A DNA stretch of 64,000 nucleotides, taken from assembly GCA_946811185.2 (NCBI GenBank), contig OX328108.1:8700412-8764411 (forward strand), given 5' to 3'. Position numbers and translations under genes: made by a program. Shown here piece by piece: positions 11,066 to 22,701 of the stretch (position 1 is its first letter; every line of letters starts with the position of its first letter). The DNA comes from Hippopus hippopus (lineage: Eukaryota; Mollusca; Bivalvia; Cardiida; Cardiidae). The notes beneath the pieces were generated by a model that was not told the origin of the DNA, did not search any database, and saw only the letters and a list, made by a program, of their open reading frames with translations.

Positions 11066-11854
11066 GTTATCAAATGTGGATTTAACATTGGCATCCTGCA
11101 AGGTTAACCATTATCTGACATTTCTGTCAGCCTCACAAAATGTAGCTCTTAAGTTTTTGAAAACACTGGCACAAAAAAAGATTTGTTTTTTCATTCTTAC
11201 CAAAGTCATTTTTTCCCCATTCCATAACACCATAAAGGATACAATGTGTTTTAACTATGGTAAGTGTGGCTATATTATCCCATTTTAAAGGATATTCAGT
11301 AAAACTTTTGAAACAACTTATTCAACTGGCTGAGCTTTATTTGGCTGTACTAAAAATCAAGGGTTTTCAGAAGAACTAGTGATGGTGGTTTTTGTCTGAG
11401 ATTATGCTTTAAGTCAGATTGAAAATATCAACAGCTCACCCTAGGGTTTGTAAACATGTGAGCTTAAATAAATACACTAAACATGATGACTATATGTTCC
11501 TTTATCATAGTATTTTAAGCATTTCTAAAATCATTATCAATCATCATAATGCAAGACTCTTTTGAAATATTGAAACTTCTGTACTCAGATATCAAGGTTT
11601 TGATTTTCAAAACAGCATTTTACAAACCTAGTCAAACCTAGTCAGACTTTAAACACAACACTTTCTAAACTTTCATATAGTGGGTATAATCATACAGACT
11701 GCAAACAATTCAAATCTAAAATAGTTTGCCTATAGGAATGGGATTTTACTATGTTAGGTGGTCTGATCTTAATCTACTCTCGCTACAAAGGAAACAAACT
11801 GTCCTCATTCCGAAGTATAAAGCATGTATTGTTTTGAAACTAGTATGATTTAGT

Positions 11855-12065
11855 TTAAACCCTTACAAAACAATCCCTGAGGAAGAAGGTTTTTAAAAAG
11901 AATTTGGGAATATGAGAAAATGCTGGTAACCAGCATTTTTCCTTTTCCCACAATGTCTTCAGACCTTTCAAAAGTAAAATTCATATTTTGAGTCACATTG
12001 ATTCTATTATCAGCAAATGCTTTCCATTTGGACAAGTCTCAAATTTTGTTCTGTGGAAAAGAGTT
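11855..12065. repeat. REP-D copy
   Basis: The core AATGCTGGTAACCAGCATTT lies in longer inverted arms; flanks read AACCCTTACAAAACAATCCC and TGTTCTGTGGAAAAGAGTTAA. From 11066 to 11854 nothing else is seen. Confidence 0.75.
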
Positions 12066-12599
12066 AAGAAAAAAAAAAAAAAAACACTGGAGTCCTCTCA
12101 GGGAAATAGAAACAATGGCTTTTTGTATGTAATTTCTTACTGAAAGCACATTGTCCTTTCCATGACTCTAACACCTAGGAACCCCTTCAAAGGGTTCTTC
12201 CTTATTACTTCACAACTTGAAACTATTAATTTCAAAATGAAATACAAAATCAAACTAGACACAACAATTTGATTGTTCAGATACAATGATTTCTTCTTTC
12301 TTTTAAAAAGAAATTTCTTGGTTTTATTCCTGACCTAAGAAAATGTTATGTGATAGTCTGAAAGGTGAAAACTAAATGGTGTGTTTAGTATTTTCTATGA
12401 TTTAGGCCATGAGTAATTCATGAGTACTGAATATACCTTCCTTCTGTTACATAAATGAAAATTTACCTTGTATCATCATAAAGACACACGTCAAGAAATA
12501 ATGATTTCACAAAAGAAAAGTAAGGTTAACTCATGCACTGGCATAAATCATGAAATTGATTGTAACTACCTTCAAGAATAATTTGATGTTTGACTGATT

Positions 12600-12800
12600 T
12601 CTGGTGGTTACATTAGTTTCAACACTGTTTCAGTCTTACAGTGGCAACAACCCATTTATTTGTGTACGGCTTGGGTTTTACTAGGGCTAGGCTGATTCTA
12701 CGCAGTGTCTTGTCTATAGGCACTCCTACAAAATCCTGGCAACTAGGTGAGGATAAAATCCAGGATAAATCAACCGACACCTTCACCAATCAGCCACAGT
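12600..12800 (-). repeat. SINE, reverse orientation, diverged
   Basis: GTTTCAACACTGTTTCAGTC at the left is the complement of the conserved tail. The body is poorly conserved. The neighbouring stretches 12066-12599 and 12801-13350 show no gene. Confidence 0.45.
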
Positions 12801-13355
12801 CTAACAGAACCTCACTAAATAAATGAACAGGATTATGTCATTTCACCGCTATATTGGTGCAAATATAAAAAAAAAAAACAAATGTCGTATAGGTTCAAGC
12901 TTAGACCTCACATTCTGCACAGTCTGAACTTAGATTATCATTCACAGTTTCAAAAAACTGGTGTTACACTTAACTATAGAAAATGGACTAATACTTAATA
13001 ATTTCAAGTACATCTTGTGAATATCACATAAAACATAAGAGACCTACATGTAGTATGCAATTCACATTCTTGGGTCCATTTCTATTCAGTCGAAAAATGC
13101 GGGTGTGATTAAGTAAAAAGTAAAAAGTGGCCTTTAAGTCTCACATAACATTTAAAGTTACAATTAAAGTGTGATGGGAATTTGACATTTTGTGAGTGAT
13201 TATGTAAGTTTTATTCCGACATTTACATATAGATGTAGATTCCTTTTTGAAGTTTTGAGCCACGTCTTTGTGAATTTGAGTTATATTACATAAATGAACC
13301 ACTGCAGGGAAATGTGCAAAAAAAAAAACAACATGATGTAGCACGATGAGATACT

Positions 13356-13463
13356 TGAAATTCAATATTAACACTGGTAAAACGGCTATTCATTACTTCC
13401 AATGCAGTTTTGAGTGAATCCATTTTCATGGTCTGACGAAAAGAATTAAAATCATCACTCATC
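13356..13463 (-). other. possible coding exon (weak)
   Basis: On the minus strand an acceptor-like TATGTTCTTCCAG is followed by an open stretch with coding-like composition (AMSDDFNSFRQTMKMDSL, then KTALEVMNSRFT), ending near a GTATCT that could serve as a donor. There is no family resemblance, and no partner exons with agreeing phase were found. It may be chance. Confidence 0.2.
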
Positions 13464-13617
13464 GCCTGGAAGAACATAGTCCAGATATTATTTGCTTTTT
13501 GATATCTGCAAATCCCTGCCCTGGGTACAGCTGAAGCAGCCAGAATGGACCAAGATCACACTCAGTGTGACAAGTTGCCATGCAAAGTAAAAATTGACCT
13601 TTACATAACTAAAATGA

Positions 13618-13797
13618 AACTTTCAAGTCGATAGTACAAATCCAAATATTTCTATTTCAATGTTATTTTTGGGGGAAAAATACCTCCTTACCTGGCAATA
13701 TAGATCAAAGATCAGACTGCACGTTCGGTGCAATCTGATCTTGATCTACACTGTCTGCAAAAGGTCCTTGAGTAGCGCTTAGAAGCCTAAGGGTTAA
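13618..13797 (-). repeat. REP-A, reverse orientation
   Basis: The TTTCAAGTCGATAGTACAAA end is at the left, the palindrome GATCAGACTGCACGTTCGGT in the middle and GCCTAAGGGTTAA at the right. From 13798 to 14970 there is no gene. A short palindrome, ATGTACTTTATTAAATAAAG, lies near 13945. Confidence 0.8.
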
Positions 13798-14974
13798 AGG
13801 AACTGGTCCCTCTATAAAACTTTAAAAACTCTAGGCATACTTTCATTCTGAGGTTTGAATTACTTGCTGTTTACATGAAGCACAGTTAACGGGGTACCGC
13901 AGTTACCGTCTCTAGTATGGCTTGAGCAGCAGTTCATCATAAATATGTACTTTATTAAATAAAGTACATATACTTCAATTGCCAAGCATAAAAAATATAT
14001 CAAAGAATTTAAATCTACGTGTCCAAATAGTAAGACGTATAGATCTAGACTAAGATGTATTCCTGTGGACCCTTTATCAAACATCTCTCTGAAAATTCTG
14101 CGTTCTTAATTCTTTTGCATGGAAGGTAACGAAATAAATTTCAAGCATATTAGAAGGACTATGAATGGACTTTTACACCTTGAAGATAATTGAGTATCTG
14201 AGGCTTAAAGTCCAGGATGTTAGGTTAAGTTAGTGGATGTCCAGATCACTGAGAAGGACACGATTTCCCATCGAAAATCCTCAGTATAAATTCACGTCAC
14301 GGGTTCGTACTTGATCGGGGCCGTTTGTGAACGATGGATTTCTTTATGTCCTATAGATAACTGGAGAGAAATTTTGGAAGCAGTCTTGCATAAATCAAAC
14401 GTCAAAAATATATATTTTTTAATAGACTACACGATCTTCATTTTTTAAACGTTTCACAGAAATGTTTCAAACAATTCGGAAATTCATCAATAGTGCTATA
14501 CGAAGGGCAATACCTAACAAGGTGCCGAATCGACTTTATAGGTTCTGTGTATTCGTTAGGCCCTAAAGAAAGAGTTTTAAATTGTTTATGGCCAAATTGT
14601 AGCTAGCTGCCTGAAAAGTTAAAGATATTTGATATAATACAGAGTTTAAAAATGTAATTTCATTAAGAAATTATTGCTTAATCTCATTGTTTATTTTGAC
14701 AGCGGACGACACAAGTTGTGAATGAACATTTCTTGAATGAAGATGGGGGCAGTCTGTGTAAACAATGGTCATACGCATATGGCAATATTTAATGAAAAAG
14801 AAAACATTGTTTAAGTATTTAGAGTATTTCAAACTGACAATTTTTGTAGTTTTGACGAAATTTCGATAAAGAATTCAAATATAATTTGTATGATTTGTTC
14901 AAAGTCAGAGCTAAATATCATTTGTAGATCTGTGTTATTCGTCCTTACGCCAGCCATGCAAAACTGAAAGTGAT

Positions 14975-15057
14975 TGCGCATGCGTCGTTACGCATGATGT
15001 ATTTCGTTCCGGCCAAAACAATCACAGTAAGCGGATTTGCTATATAGCAAATCCGCT
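14975..15057. promoter_or_regulatory. possible promoter: NRF-1-like site and 28-nt perfect palindrome
   Basis: TGCGCATGCG (14975-14984) matches the NRF-1 core. At 15030-15057 is a perfect 28-nt palindrome built on AGCGGATTTGCTAT. The surroundings are richer in CpG than the rest of the window and lead into the short ORF at 15246. Promoter function is inferred only. Confidence 0.3.
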
Positions 15058-15245
15058 AAAAGGATAACGGTTAATACTCAAACGGGATAAAAGAGCTTTT
15101 GAAAAAAACAAAAAAATGGGAAAATAGACCACTCCCTCACAACAACTTCGTCCCTTTCACAGACAAATGCTATATTTACGATGTCGTCCTGAAATGCTTT
15201 GATTATGGGCGAGCCTAAATTCTGTTATCTTGTTACAAGTCATTA

Positions 15246-15395
15246 ATGGCGGACCTAGTAACCGAAGTACTCGTCACAACTCGGCCGATTCCGTACCTAC
15301 ATCTACTTGATCACCGGATCGCTCGAGGTTTGCGGAATGGTAACCGAAGGTACTGTACCAAACTTCCGGTATTGGTAATCTTTGTAGAAGGGTGA
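15246..15395 (+). CDS. candidate first coding exon, unknown protein
   Basis: ATG in a usable context (CATTAATGGCGG) opens a 49-codon frame beginning MADLVTEVLVTTRPIPYLHL. The stretch is unusually rich in CpG and GC for this window, as expected of a promoter and first exon in an invertebrate genome. Possible splice donors are GGAATG|GTAACC near 15337 and CCGAAG|GTACTG near 15349, so the natural exon may be shorter than the ORF. No downstream exon was identified on the plus strand within 5 kb, and no family is recognised. A chance ORF cannot be excluded. Confidence 0.3.
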   Translation: MADLVTEVLVTTRPIPYLHLLDHRIARGLRNGNRRYCTKLPVLVIFVEG

Positions 15396-15539
15396 AATAT
15401 CTTTAAAAGTTGACAGATTTGCGAAATTAAAATTATTTTTAAGTTTTTTTTTCATGGCAGACCCAGACGACAAAATTTTGGAATTGTCAAAATTAAAATC
15501 TGTTTGCAGACGACAAATCAAATGAAGTTAAAACAATAA

Positions 15540-16090
15540 GATTTGTCTTTAAAAAGGCAAGAAACTTTGTGGGAAATGAGAAATTAAATAATGCTGGTTA
15601 CTGTCGTTTACTTGGTCGTTAAAAAGAACGGTACTGTTTGATAGTTTTATAAACTAAAGGAAAGAATGTGTATAAACGACACCATAATATGTCACCTTGC
15701 CGTTGAAGGTTTTATTTTTAGATAGTGACCTTGATCTTTTTATCACATAACTAACACATAATTTATGTACCATTTTGTTTTCACTATGCATATAAAGTAG
15801 AAGAATATTTATCAGACGGCCGATGCACTCAAAATTTTCTTTAGCATAAAGTTAGACCATCACAGACTGACCCTGTGTCCAAACGGGCCTGAGTAAAATG
15901 GCTTTTAAAAACACCGTTGGAAAAGGAGAAGCTTTTTAACCAGCAGTTTCTCCTCAGTCCACGATGTGTTCCACCATACTTTAGAAAAAAAAAACACTAA
16001 TTGAACAAGAGTTGATATGTTGTCGTCAAACACTTTTCAAAACATCGTGGGAAAGGAGAAATTGCTGGTTAACCAGCAGTTTCTTAATAT
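15540..16090. repeat. three REP-D copies, partial
   Basis: A fragment at 15540-15610 (AAACTTTGTGGGAAATGAG) is followed by two variants whose core reads CTGGTTAACCAGCAGTTTCT (15905-15975 and 16040-16090). This is a subtype distinct from TGCTGGTAACCAGCA. Confidence 0.6.
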
Positions 16091-16577
16091 TCCAGACTCC
16101 GAGCAGTCTGGACTGGAATCTACATTGTTCGATTTGATGAGTTTTGCACCTCAAAAGGGCTTTAAAGATTGGTCGTATAGATCAACCATTTGAAAGTACT
16201 GAAACTATTGTGAAGATGACAATCTGTTATCGTATGGTCGGTCCTAGCGTGAGTCGCTGGCTAAGAAGTGAATTTTAAAGCCAGGATATAAGTAAACAAA
16301 AGCTGGAGCGACTCAGCAACTCTTTACTTAGTGTTAACATTCATTTTTCTGCCAGCGATAAACAATTGGGCAGACCTTACAATAAAACATCGTCATCTTC
16401 ATAAACAGTTTCCATACTTTCAAATGTTAAGCATATAATTTAAATCTAAATGCATTTTATAACACCTGCACTATTTACTTATGGCTGCCACTCGGCCTTT
16501 AAAATGTTTGTACAATTCATTTAGCTTTTTAGGGGTTAACAAATTGCAGGGAACCTTATCGAAAACAACAGATGGAA

Positions 16578-16845
16578 ATGAGCTATGCTCAGTGAAAAGG
16601 GGTGTTAGTACATCTGCAGAAGGTATCGGCTCAGGTCAGCCTGCGCAGTCCGTGCAGGGTGACCTGAATGGAAAATTTTTGTTATTGGTCAATTTTCTAC
16701 AAGTTAAAGGACCAATCTAACTGATGATTCAGTCGATTGTCAGACAAAATGAATTTTAGATACATGATTATATGATGACTTGCCTGATAAGATGTATAAA
16801 AAAAAAAATGGATTAAACTCCCTTTTACCAAAGCATGGCTAAAAC
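16578..16845 (+). repeat. REP-B
   Basis: TGAGCTATGCTCAGTGAAAA at the left and ACCAAAGCATGGCT at the right, with the palindrome between. The small frame at 16481-16720 is a shadow. The preceding 16091-16577 shows no gene. Confidence 0.8.
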
Positions 16846-16929
16846 ATTTTATGATAAGTGGGAACACGTGTATATCACTATGAAATGATTACACAATTCT
16901 CATCCCTTATGCTGATATGCATTACTCAA

Positions 16930-17210
16930 AAAGTTCTTGCGGACAGTAAAGATTAAGATCAGACTGCAGATCTGTGCAGTATGATTCTAGATCTACACTG
17001 TTCGATATGGTGAGTTTTATGTGTATAACAGCTCTGAAACCGTAAAATTTGGGTCTCAACTACTGGCTTGAAATGGGCTTTCAATTCATTTAGCCGTTAA
17101 ACCGTCTCGGCGCTTAAAGCATAACAGGAGCTTTCATGGACGGCATAGATCAAGACCAGACCACAGTCTGATTTGGACTTATACCGCTTGTTCAGTCAAA
17201 ACTTGTGAGG
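16930..17210 (+). repeat. two partial REP-A palindromes
   Basis: 16935-17010 keeps AAGATCAGACTGCAGATCTG, and 17095-17205 is the subtype that ends GACGGCATAGATCAAGACC. Both lack intact outer ends. Confidence 0.6.
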
Positions 17211-17220
17211 AAAACATATT

Positions 17221-17485
17221 TGAGCTATGCTTTGGTAAAAGGTCGCTTGATACATCTCCGTAATGCATTATACCGAGAAAGCCATCACATAATATGGATT
17301 CATAAAATTCGTTTTGTCTGACAACCAATGGAACCATGAGGTAGAATGGTCCTTGGGTATACAGAAAATTGACCAATAACGAAAAGTTTCGGCCCAGGTC
17401 AGTCTGCGCGGACTGCGCAGGCTGACCTGGGTCGATACTTTTCGCAGATGCATTAAGCCCCCTTTTCACAGTACATGGCTCATAT
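17221..17485 (-). repeat. REP-B, reverse orientation
   Basis: TGAGCTATGCTTTGGTAAAA and CACAGTACATGGCTCA are the ends. The inner GGCCCAGGTCAGTCTGCGCG faces CGCAGGCTGACCTGGG. Overlapping minus-strand frames here are shadows. Confidence 0.8.
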
Positions 17486-17810
17486 ATTTCTTTGTTTCAG
17501 CCGTCGTAAGACTTTATACACTCTGGGCTTAAAAAATTATATATTGCAAACATATTGCAAAACCTTTTACAAAACAAAAGATGGAAATGTTTAATGATAA
17601 TGGAAAGCCGTTACTGATAAAAGTTTTTGTAAAGTAATATAGTAAAACAGACTGCAAAGTAAAAAAGACTATCAGCTAGCGTCTGACATGTCGACGGAAT
17701 TCAAATACATCCGGACGAATTTTGGAACACTTTTGTACCGTAAGATGAAATCTCTCTACCTTTGCCCATCTGTCTCGCCTTCTGTATTTTTGTTTGTTTG
17801 TTTACCACAC

Positions 17811-17953
17811 TCTCTCTTTTCTCTCACTCCCTCTCTCTCTCTCCCGTTCTCTCTCTCTCCCTCTCTCTTCCCCGTTTTTTCTCTCTCTCTCCCTCTCTCT
17901 GTCTGTCTATCTGTCTCTCTCGGTCTCTGTCTTTGTCTCTCTCTTTCTCTCTG
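17811..17953 (+). repeat. CT-rich microsatellite
   Basis: Imperfect (CTCT)n and (CTGT)n over about 140 bases. It creates long low-complexity frames on both strands (Ser/Leu-rich and Arg/Glu-rich) that are not genes. Confidence 0.95.
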
Positions 17954-18124
17954 CAATATGAGTACAATGTTTTACAGACATTTTATCCACCACAGAGACA
18001 GTTTTCTTGAACATGCATTTGTTCCGTGGAATTGTTTTTTTTTTTTAAATATATTCTAGAAAATGAGTTGATCTTTAACTATTCGTTTATTTAACTATCA
18101 TTTTTTTTTTTTTTTTTTGTTCGT

Positions 18125-18265
18125 TAGTCAGCGGTGGTAGAGAAATTAATCCTGTCGCACTGACTATCATCAGTCCTCGGAAAGAAATTTGCCGAGCCAG
18201 GGATCGAACCAACAACCCCCTGTTCTCAAGTCCTGCACGCTACCGACTGAGCTACCGGGGCTCTG
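18125..18265 (-). repeat. tRNA-SINE head and body, reverse orientation
   Basis: CTACCGACTGAGCTACCGGGG is the complement of the tRNA-like A-box region, and CAGGGATCGAACCAACAACC that of the B box. The unit matches the head of the SINE at 41170. From 18266 to 18670 no gene is seen. Confidence 0.8.
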
Positions 18266-18676
18266 CGGATCTACTTTTACATACATTACGGTCAGTTATA
18301 GCCTATATACGTGCTTTAATGAGTAAAACGATTTTAATTGCAGGAAACTTGACTAGGAAATTCGCACAAAGTTTACGATTCTCTTCGTACATAGATTATT
18401 CTCAATTCGGTCAAACCGCAAAACATGAATGGCCTGTATGATCAACTGTTACATCAGCCGATTGCCTACCTTCAGCTGACCTCGTCCATAGCAAGAAGCT
18501 TTCCAATGGAAATAATGCTTTCAGTCACATGGTCCAAAATATTACGCCGCCCTTGAAATTTTCAATTCTCACCACTCGACTGACCGAGTAATTTTACTTG
18601 ACAACGCTGTAAGACTGTAGTTAACTTCATACAATCATTGAATAAATCATTGAAGACTGTCCACGAAATTTAATTA

Positions 18677-18802
18677 AGGGTTGAGTGCAGATTTTTGTGT
18701 TTTCATCGATATATAAAATGCAATTGCCTTATTACATGGCATGTAATAAGGCAATTGCATTTTATATCTCGATGAAAACACAAAATTCTGCACTCAACCC
18801 TT
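18677..18802. repeat. near-perfect 126-bp palindrome
   Basis: Arms begin AAGGGTTGAGTGCAG and end CTGCACTCAACCCTT and meet at TTACATGGCATGTAA, so there is almost no loop. Mismatches are few. This is a foldback MITE or a hairpin-forming locus. The plus-strand frame 18685-18891 is produced by it. Confidence 0.9.
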
Positions 18803-20049
18803 GTAATTGCACTCGGTGTTCACTTGAATCAATTTTCGAAAATGATAGAGAGAAAAAATCACGGACAAATACGACAATATACAAGAGTTAAATTCTTTGG
18901 CGGATACTTGGTGGCACGGGCATGAATACACAATCTATTTTTAGCTTTGCAACATATTTTTTCAGTCAAAGACGGCCATTTTGCTGACTTTGAAATCAAT
19001 ACTTTCGATGATATATCAAATAAAATAGAAATTTCTGATACTGTCTATGAAAAATCCAATCAACTATCTAAACTCGAGGCTGACCGGACGATATGTTTAT
19101 TCGAGTGACCTTTTTATAGATATTTTGTAAAGAATAGGTGTACATACCGTCGGCAGACCTGTTCTCCATGGGTATCTACCTGTAGCCGATATAAGACTCT
19201 CCGAGTTTTCTTGCAAGCTATGTGTCGAATGACGCCAACGTTTTATGAACCACTTATTAGAATGTAAAAAACGGTGTCACAGCTGTTAATTCTTCAATTT
19301 TTTGGTTTTCCAGTTCTAGACTTGTTTTAAATATCATCCCTATCACGCCAACATTTTAAAATTCTTGACACACTGCATTCCCTACTTCCGATCCTTTCTC
19401 CAACACTCCTAGTTTTAACTACACTTTCTATCAAATCCACGATGAGTATTTTTTTTTCTGATAAATAGTCATCTGTTAACAATCCTTTTTTTAAACTCAA
19501 TCCTCGCGATAAACAAACTTAGAATAACTCCGTCATGAAACAAGAAATCAACTTCATCTAAGCAAAGAGTAAATTTTCTGTTTACACAGTGCACTGAATT
19601 TAACTAAGTGACTTGGCTTCACAGAAATCGACCGCTGACGTATTGAATGATGTAATTGATGACGTCAACTATTCAATACTTGATTCACTTCTAGAACGGT
19701 GTATTTTTTTTATGAGTTTAGGGTGCAAATGAAGATTAATGTTCATCAATTCTCCAGGTTTATTGGGGAGTTTTCTTTTTCAAGTTTTTTAAGCAAAAAA
19801 AGAAATCAATCTTTCAGCATTTTACTGATTCAGTGATGGAACTCTAAAACTAGCACTAAAGAGCTTGTATGAACTCTAAAATTAGATAATACACAACAAC
19901 TTGGAAAAACCGAAAGTAGTCCCATTGCGTTCATTGAAAATGGTATGACGGTTTTTTCGTCACATGACCCGATTTCGACCAATCAAAAAACGATTTAACA
20001 TAATGAGTGCAATTATATCACTTTAACACTCATCCTGCTAAATAACTAA
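18803..20049. other. no gene recognised
   Basis: A CRE-like TGACGTCA lies near 19660 inside a weak inverted context (TATTGAATGATGTAATTGA and ACTATTCAATA). Otherwise this is AT-rich sequence without coding or repeat signal that I can name. Confidence 0.4.
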
Positions 20050-20745
20050 CATAAAACTTTTAAGTCGATAGTAAAAACACAAATGTTGCTATTTCAAAGT
20101 TATCTTGTGGGAAAAAAATATATCCTTATCGGACGGTGTAGATCCAAGATCAGACTACACGTTCTGTGCAGTCTGATTTTGATCTACACTGTATGCAAAA
20201 GGTTAGTAAGCTGTGCTTTTCAGCCTACGGGTTAACCATGTACACACTGTTTGTCAACGTTAACGTATTTGGGATAATTTCTTGGTGAAAATTATGACTG
20301 GTGTAATTCTTATAAACGAGTCTATTTTCCGAGAAGTAAATCGGCCCTTTTTCCAGCAAACAAATGTTAAGCGTATATCAGAAAACTGTGGAAAGCCTTG
20401 GGGTTCATCAGCGGATTTCCCAGGGTTTGTCGTATGGGCTTTAAGTAAATCGAGTCCTTGCACCGTCATAATCAAGGGCCTGTAATCACCAGCCATTTTC
20501 AATGAAATTCTTTGTCTAAATTCTCAAGAATTTTCTAAGGTTCTGAGGAATACAATTTGTTTAGCCAGCCAGAAATTGTATTAACATCTACGCTGCTAAA
20601 CGCGACTCCAGGATCTTTTGCGGACACTGTGGATCAAGATCAGACTGCAAAGAACGTGCAGTCTGATATTGGATCTACACTGTCCGATACAGAAATATCT
20701 TTCCCCAAAAAATACCTTTAAAATAGCAAAATATGGCTTTTTATT
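20050..20745. repeat. two REP-A copies in opposite orientation
   Basis: A minus-orientation copy runs 20050-20234 (ends with CAGCCTACGGGTTAA). A plus-orientation copy runs 20582-20745 and lacks its right end. The 350 bases between carry no recognised gene. Confidence 0.8.
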
Positions 20746-21065
20746 TCACACCTACAATTTAACGTCCAATGAAATCGCTTTAATACTACCACGTGAGTAC
20801 AGATTATCTTATTCCATATTGGACGCTGTAGAGTCCATTATAGGTTTTCAGAACAAGGCAAGAGTCCAATATGGATTTTTCAAAACGAGGCTAGAGTCCA
20901 GAATATCTATATTTGACCGGAAGAGTGGTCTACCGAAGTCCGTTGTAAAAAAAAAAAAACAATTTAAAAATCCCCTTTTGATATGTTTTGATTTTTTTAT
21001 TATTTAAATTGAAATGGCCTTATACTTGTCATTTACTTTAAAGTCAATACGGAAGTGTAAAATAA

Positions 21066-21236
21066 AGAGGTCGTTTAACATGCTTGGGTACAATAGTAAA
21101 TTCAATTGGATTCGTACACTGCAGAACCAGTCTATATTTTGCACTCGGCTGTCGCCTCGTTCAAAATATAGACCGGTTCTGCAGTGTACTCATCCAATAG
21201 AATTCAGTATTGTACCCAAGCATGTTAAATAACCTC
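21066..21236. repeat. long hairpin (~75-bp arms)
   Basis: Left arm GTTTAACATGCTTGGGTACA and right arm TGTACCCAAGCATGTTAAAT pair over about 75 bases with few mismatches around a short GC-rich loop near 21155. The right end lies 41 bp before the splice-acceptor-like site of the next gene. Probably a foldback MITE. Confidence 0.85.
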
Positions 21237-21283
21237 ATATTATTTAAAACATTGTCGTCTTGTAACTTTTTTCTAGGGTGAAA

Positions 21284-21499
21284 ATGGGTTCCCGACATTG
21301 TCCTGTTTTGTTGGTAGTCGTGTTGGTACTGGTTAGTCATTTAAGTGCTAGATCTCTACGGGAATGTCAGGCCGATTATGAAGTATGCGCTAAAGAGTGT
21401 CTCCAACCAGGTCCTCATGGAAAGCTTAAAGAATGTTTAACGAAATGCGAACAGAACAGAAGCAAGTGTTTTCTCTCGGCAATTACGAACCATTCCTGA
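21284..21499 (+). CDS. small secreted cysteine-rich peptide
   Basis: A 71-residue protein. It has a classic signal peptide (CPVLLVVVLVLVSHLSARS, about residues 5-23) and a mature part of ~47 residues with six cysteines spaced C-x6-C-x3-C-x11-C-x3-C-x6-C (ECQADYEVCAKEC, then ECLTKCEQNRSKC). The two CxxxC motifs suggest a helical hairpin held by disulfides. A polypyrimidine tract and TTTTTTCTAG stand directly before the exon (ending 21276), so a 5' UTR exon probably lies upstream. An ATTAAA polyadenylation signal is at 21564-21569, 65 bp after the stop. A GTG six bases upstream is not needed as start; the ATG at 21284 is. Function is unknown: host-defence, signalling or matrix peptides are all possible. 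Confidence 0.65.
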   Translation: MGSRHCPVLLVVVLVLVSHLSARSLRECQADYEVCAKECLQPGPHGKLKECLTKCEQNRSKCFLSAITNHS

Positions 21500-21849
21500 T
21501 GGAGAGATGGGGGAAAAGATCATGGAGCTTGACGACAATGGTATAAATTGAGGCTTCTTGATAATTAAATATATTGGCATTCTATCTTGTCTGTATGCTC
21601 GTGTTAGGTCTTCCTTTTTTACTTGTGTTCATGTACCGATGAATCAAACTGTATTCTTATTCCTACTTCTTGGTTGAGAAAGGAAAGTAACACAGTTTTT
21701 AATTGGCTGAACCATGTGGTTTAAATAGCCTATCAGAAATTGTATTTCTTTGAATTAATTATCAAAATCCCTATTAATGGATTATTGCAGTAAACCCTCA
21801 ACCTCATTCCTTAAAGCACACAATTAAAGCATACTTGTTTAATTCAATT

Positions 21850-21962
21850 CTATACAGAAAAAGGAGAGGAAGAGACAGGGTTAGAAGAAGAAGAAGAAGC
21901 TAAAGACAGAGGCAGAGAGACAAAGAGACGAAGAGACAGACAGACAGACGGACGGACGGAGC
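21850..21962 (+). repeat. purine-rich microsatellite
   Basis: GAA triplets followed by GACA and GACG units. The rest of 21570-22430 shows no gene. Confidence 0.85.
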
Positions 21963-22434
21963 ATCGAAAGGCTTGTTTTTAGCTTCAAAGTTTACATGTA
22001 TCGTTCGTTTCTTTTGTCTTAACTATATTTAAAGACATTGTACTCCTTTTTCTAAAACCAAATCCTGTATAGCTCAACCCATTTGCGAAAACTGTAGAAT
22101 CAGATCAGCCCGCACGTCTGCGATACCAAGAACGCACAGCTTAACAGCAGAAATTTAATTAAGAAACGATCCCTTTTTCTCCAAAATCATAAAACAGAAT
22201 AGACGTGCTCAAAGATTATTGCAGAGGATTGAAAACTATCCATTATCCTTTAATTCTACTAGACTGGGCGAGTGACGACGATATCTCATGGAAAAATATT
22301 TCCTTTATCATTCCATTCCACAAGGTATCATGACGTCATAAGTAGTGCTGAAATCGCGAATTATGTTCTGAAATTGTAGCTTTGTATTCACCAAACATTT
22401 TGGCCGTTACAACACCAGAGGCGACAACAAGGAC

Positions 22435-22620
22435 GGGAAATGCAGATGGTAAAGATCAAGATCAGGCTGCACAGAACGTGCAGTCTGATCTTTGATCTAT
22501 ACCGTCTGCTCATTTAGTCAAATCTATAAAATGAAATTATGTCTCAGTTTCGGTGAATTGTTTCTAAGCCTTCGAAAGAAGTCGAATTTATTTACTTGGC
22601 GCTCAAATGGTTAAGCTCGG
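22435..22620 (+). repeat. REP-A, second subtype
   Basis: The palindrome AAGATCAAGATCAGGCTGCA faces GTGCAGTCTGATCTTTGATC and is followed by ATACCGTCTGCTCATTTAGT. The same subtype recurs at 17095, 48815 and 49185 and differs from the main form in its right half. Confidence 0.7.
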
Positions 22621-22695
22621 TATGGGGCATTGTGCCTTTTTAATCCACCCAAAATTCTGCTTCTGCAATAGAAATACAATGGCTGGCTTCGCATA

Positions 22696-22701
22696 GTTAT
22701 A
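22696..22701. repeat. left 6-bp target-site duplication (GTTATA)
   Basis: Identical to 37527-37532 at the other end of the large element. A 6-bp duplication is the Polinton/Maverick rule. Confidence 0.85.

Noticed and set aside
13860..14084. Minus-strand 74-codon hydrophobic frame
   Set aside because: AT-rich composition explains the hydrophobic residues; includes a palindromic AT stretch and no start context.
17688..18059. Leu/Ser-rich and Arg/Glu-rich frames on both strands
   Set aside because: Produced by a CT microsatellite; no real gene signal.
20618..21007. 129-codon plus-strand frame
   Set aside because: Begins in REP-A and runs through unrelated repeats and an A-run; no family resemblance.
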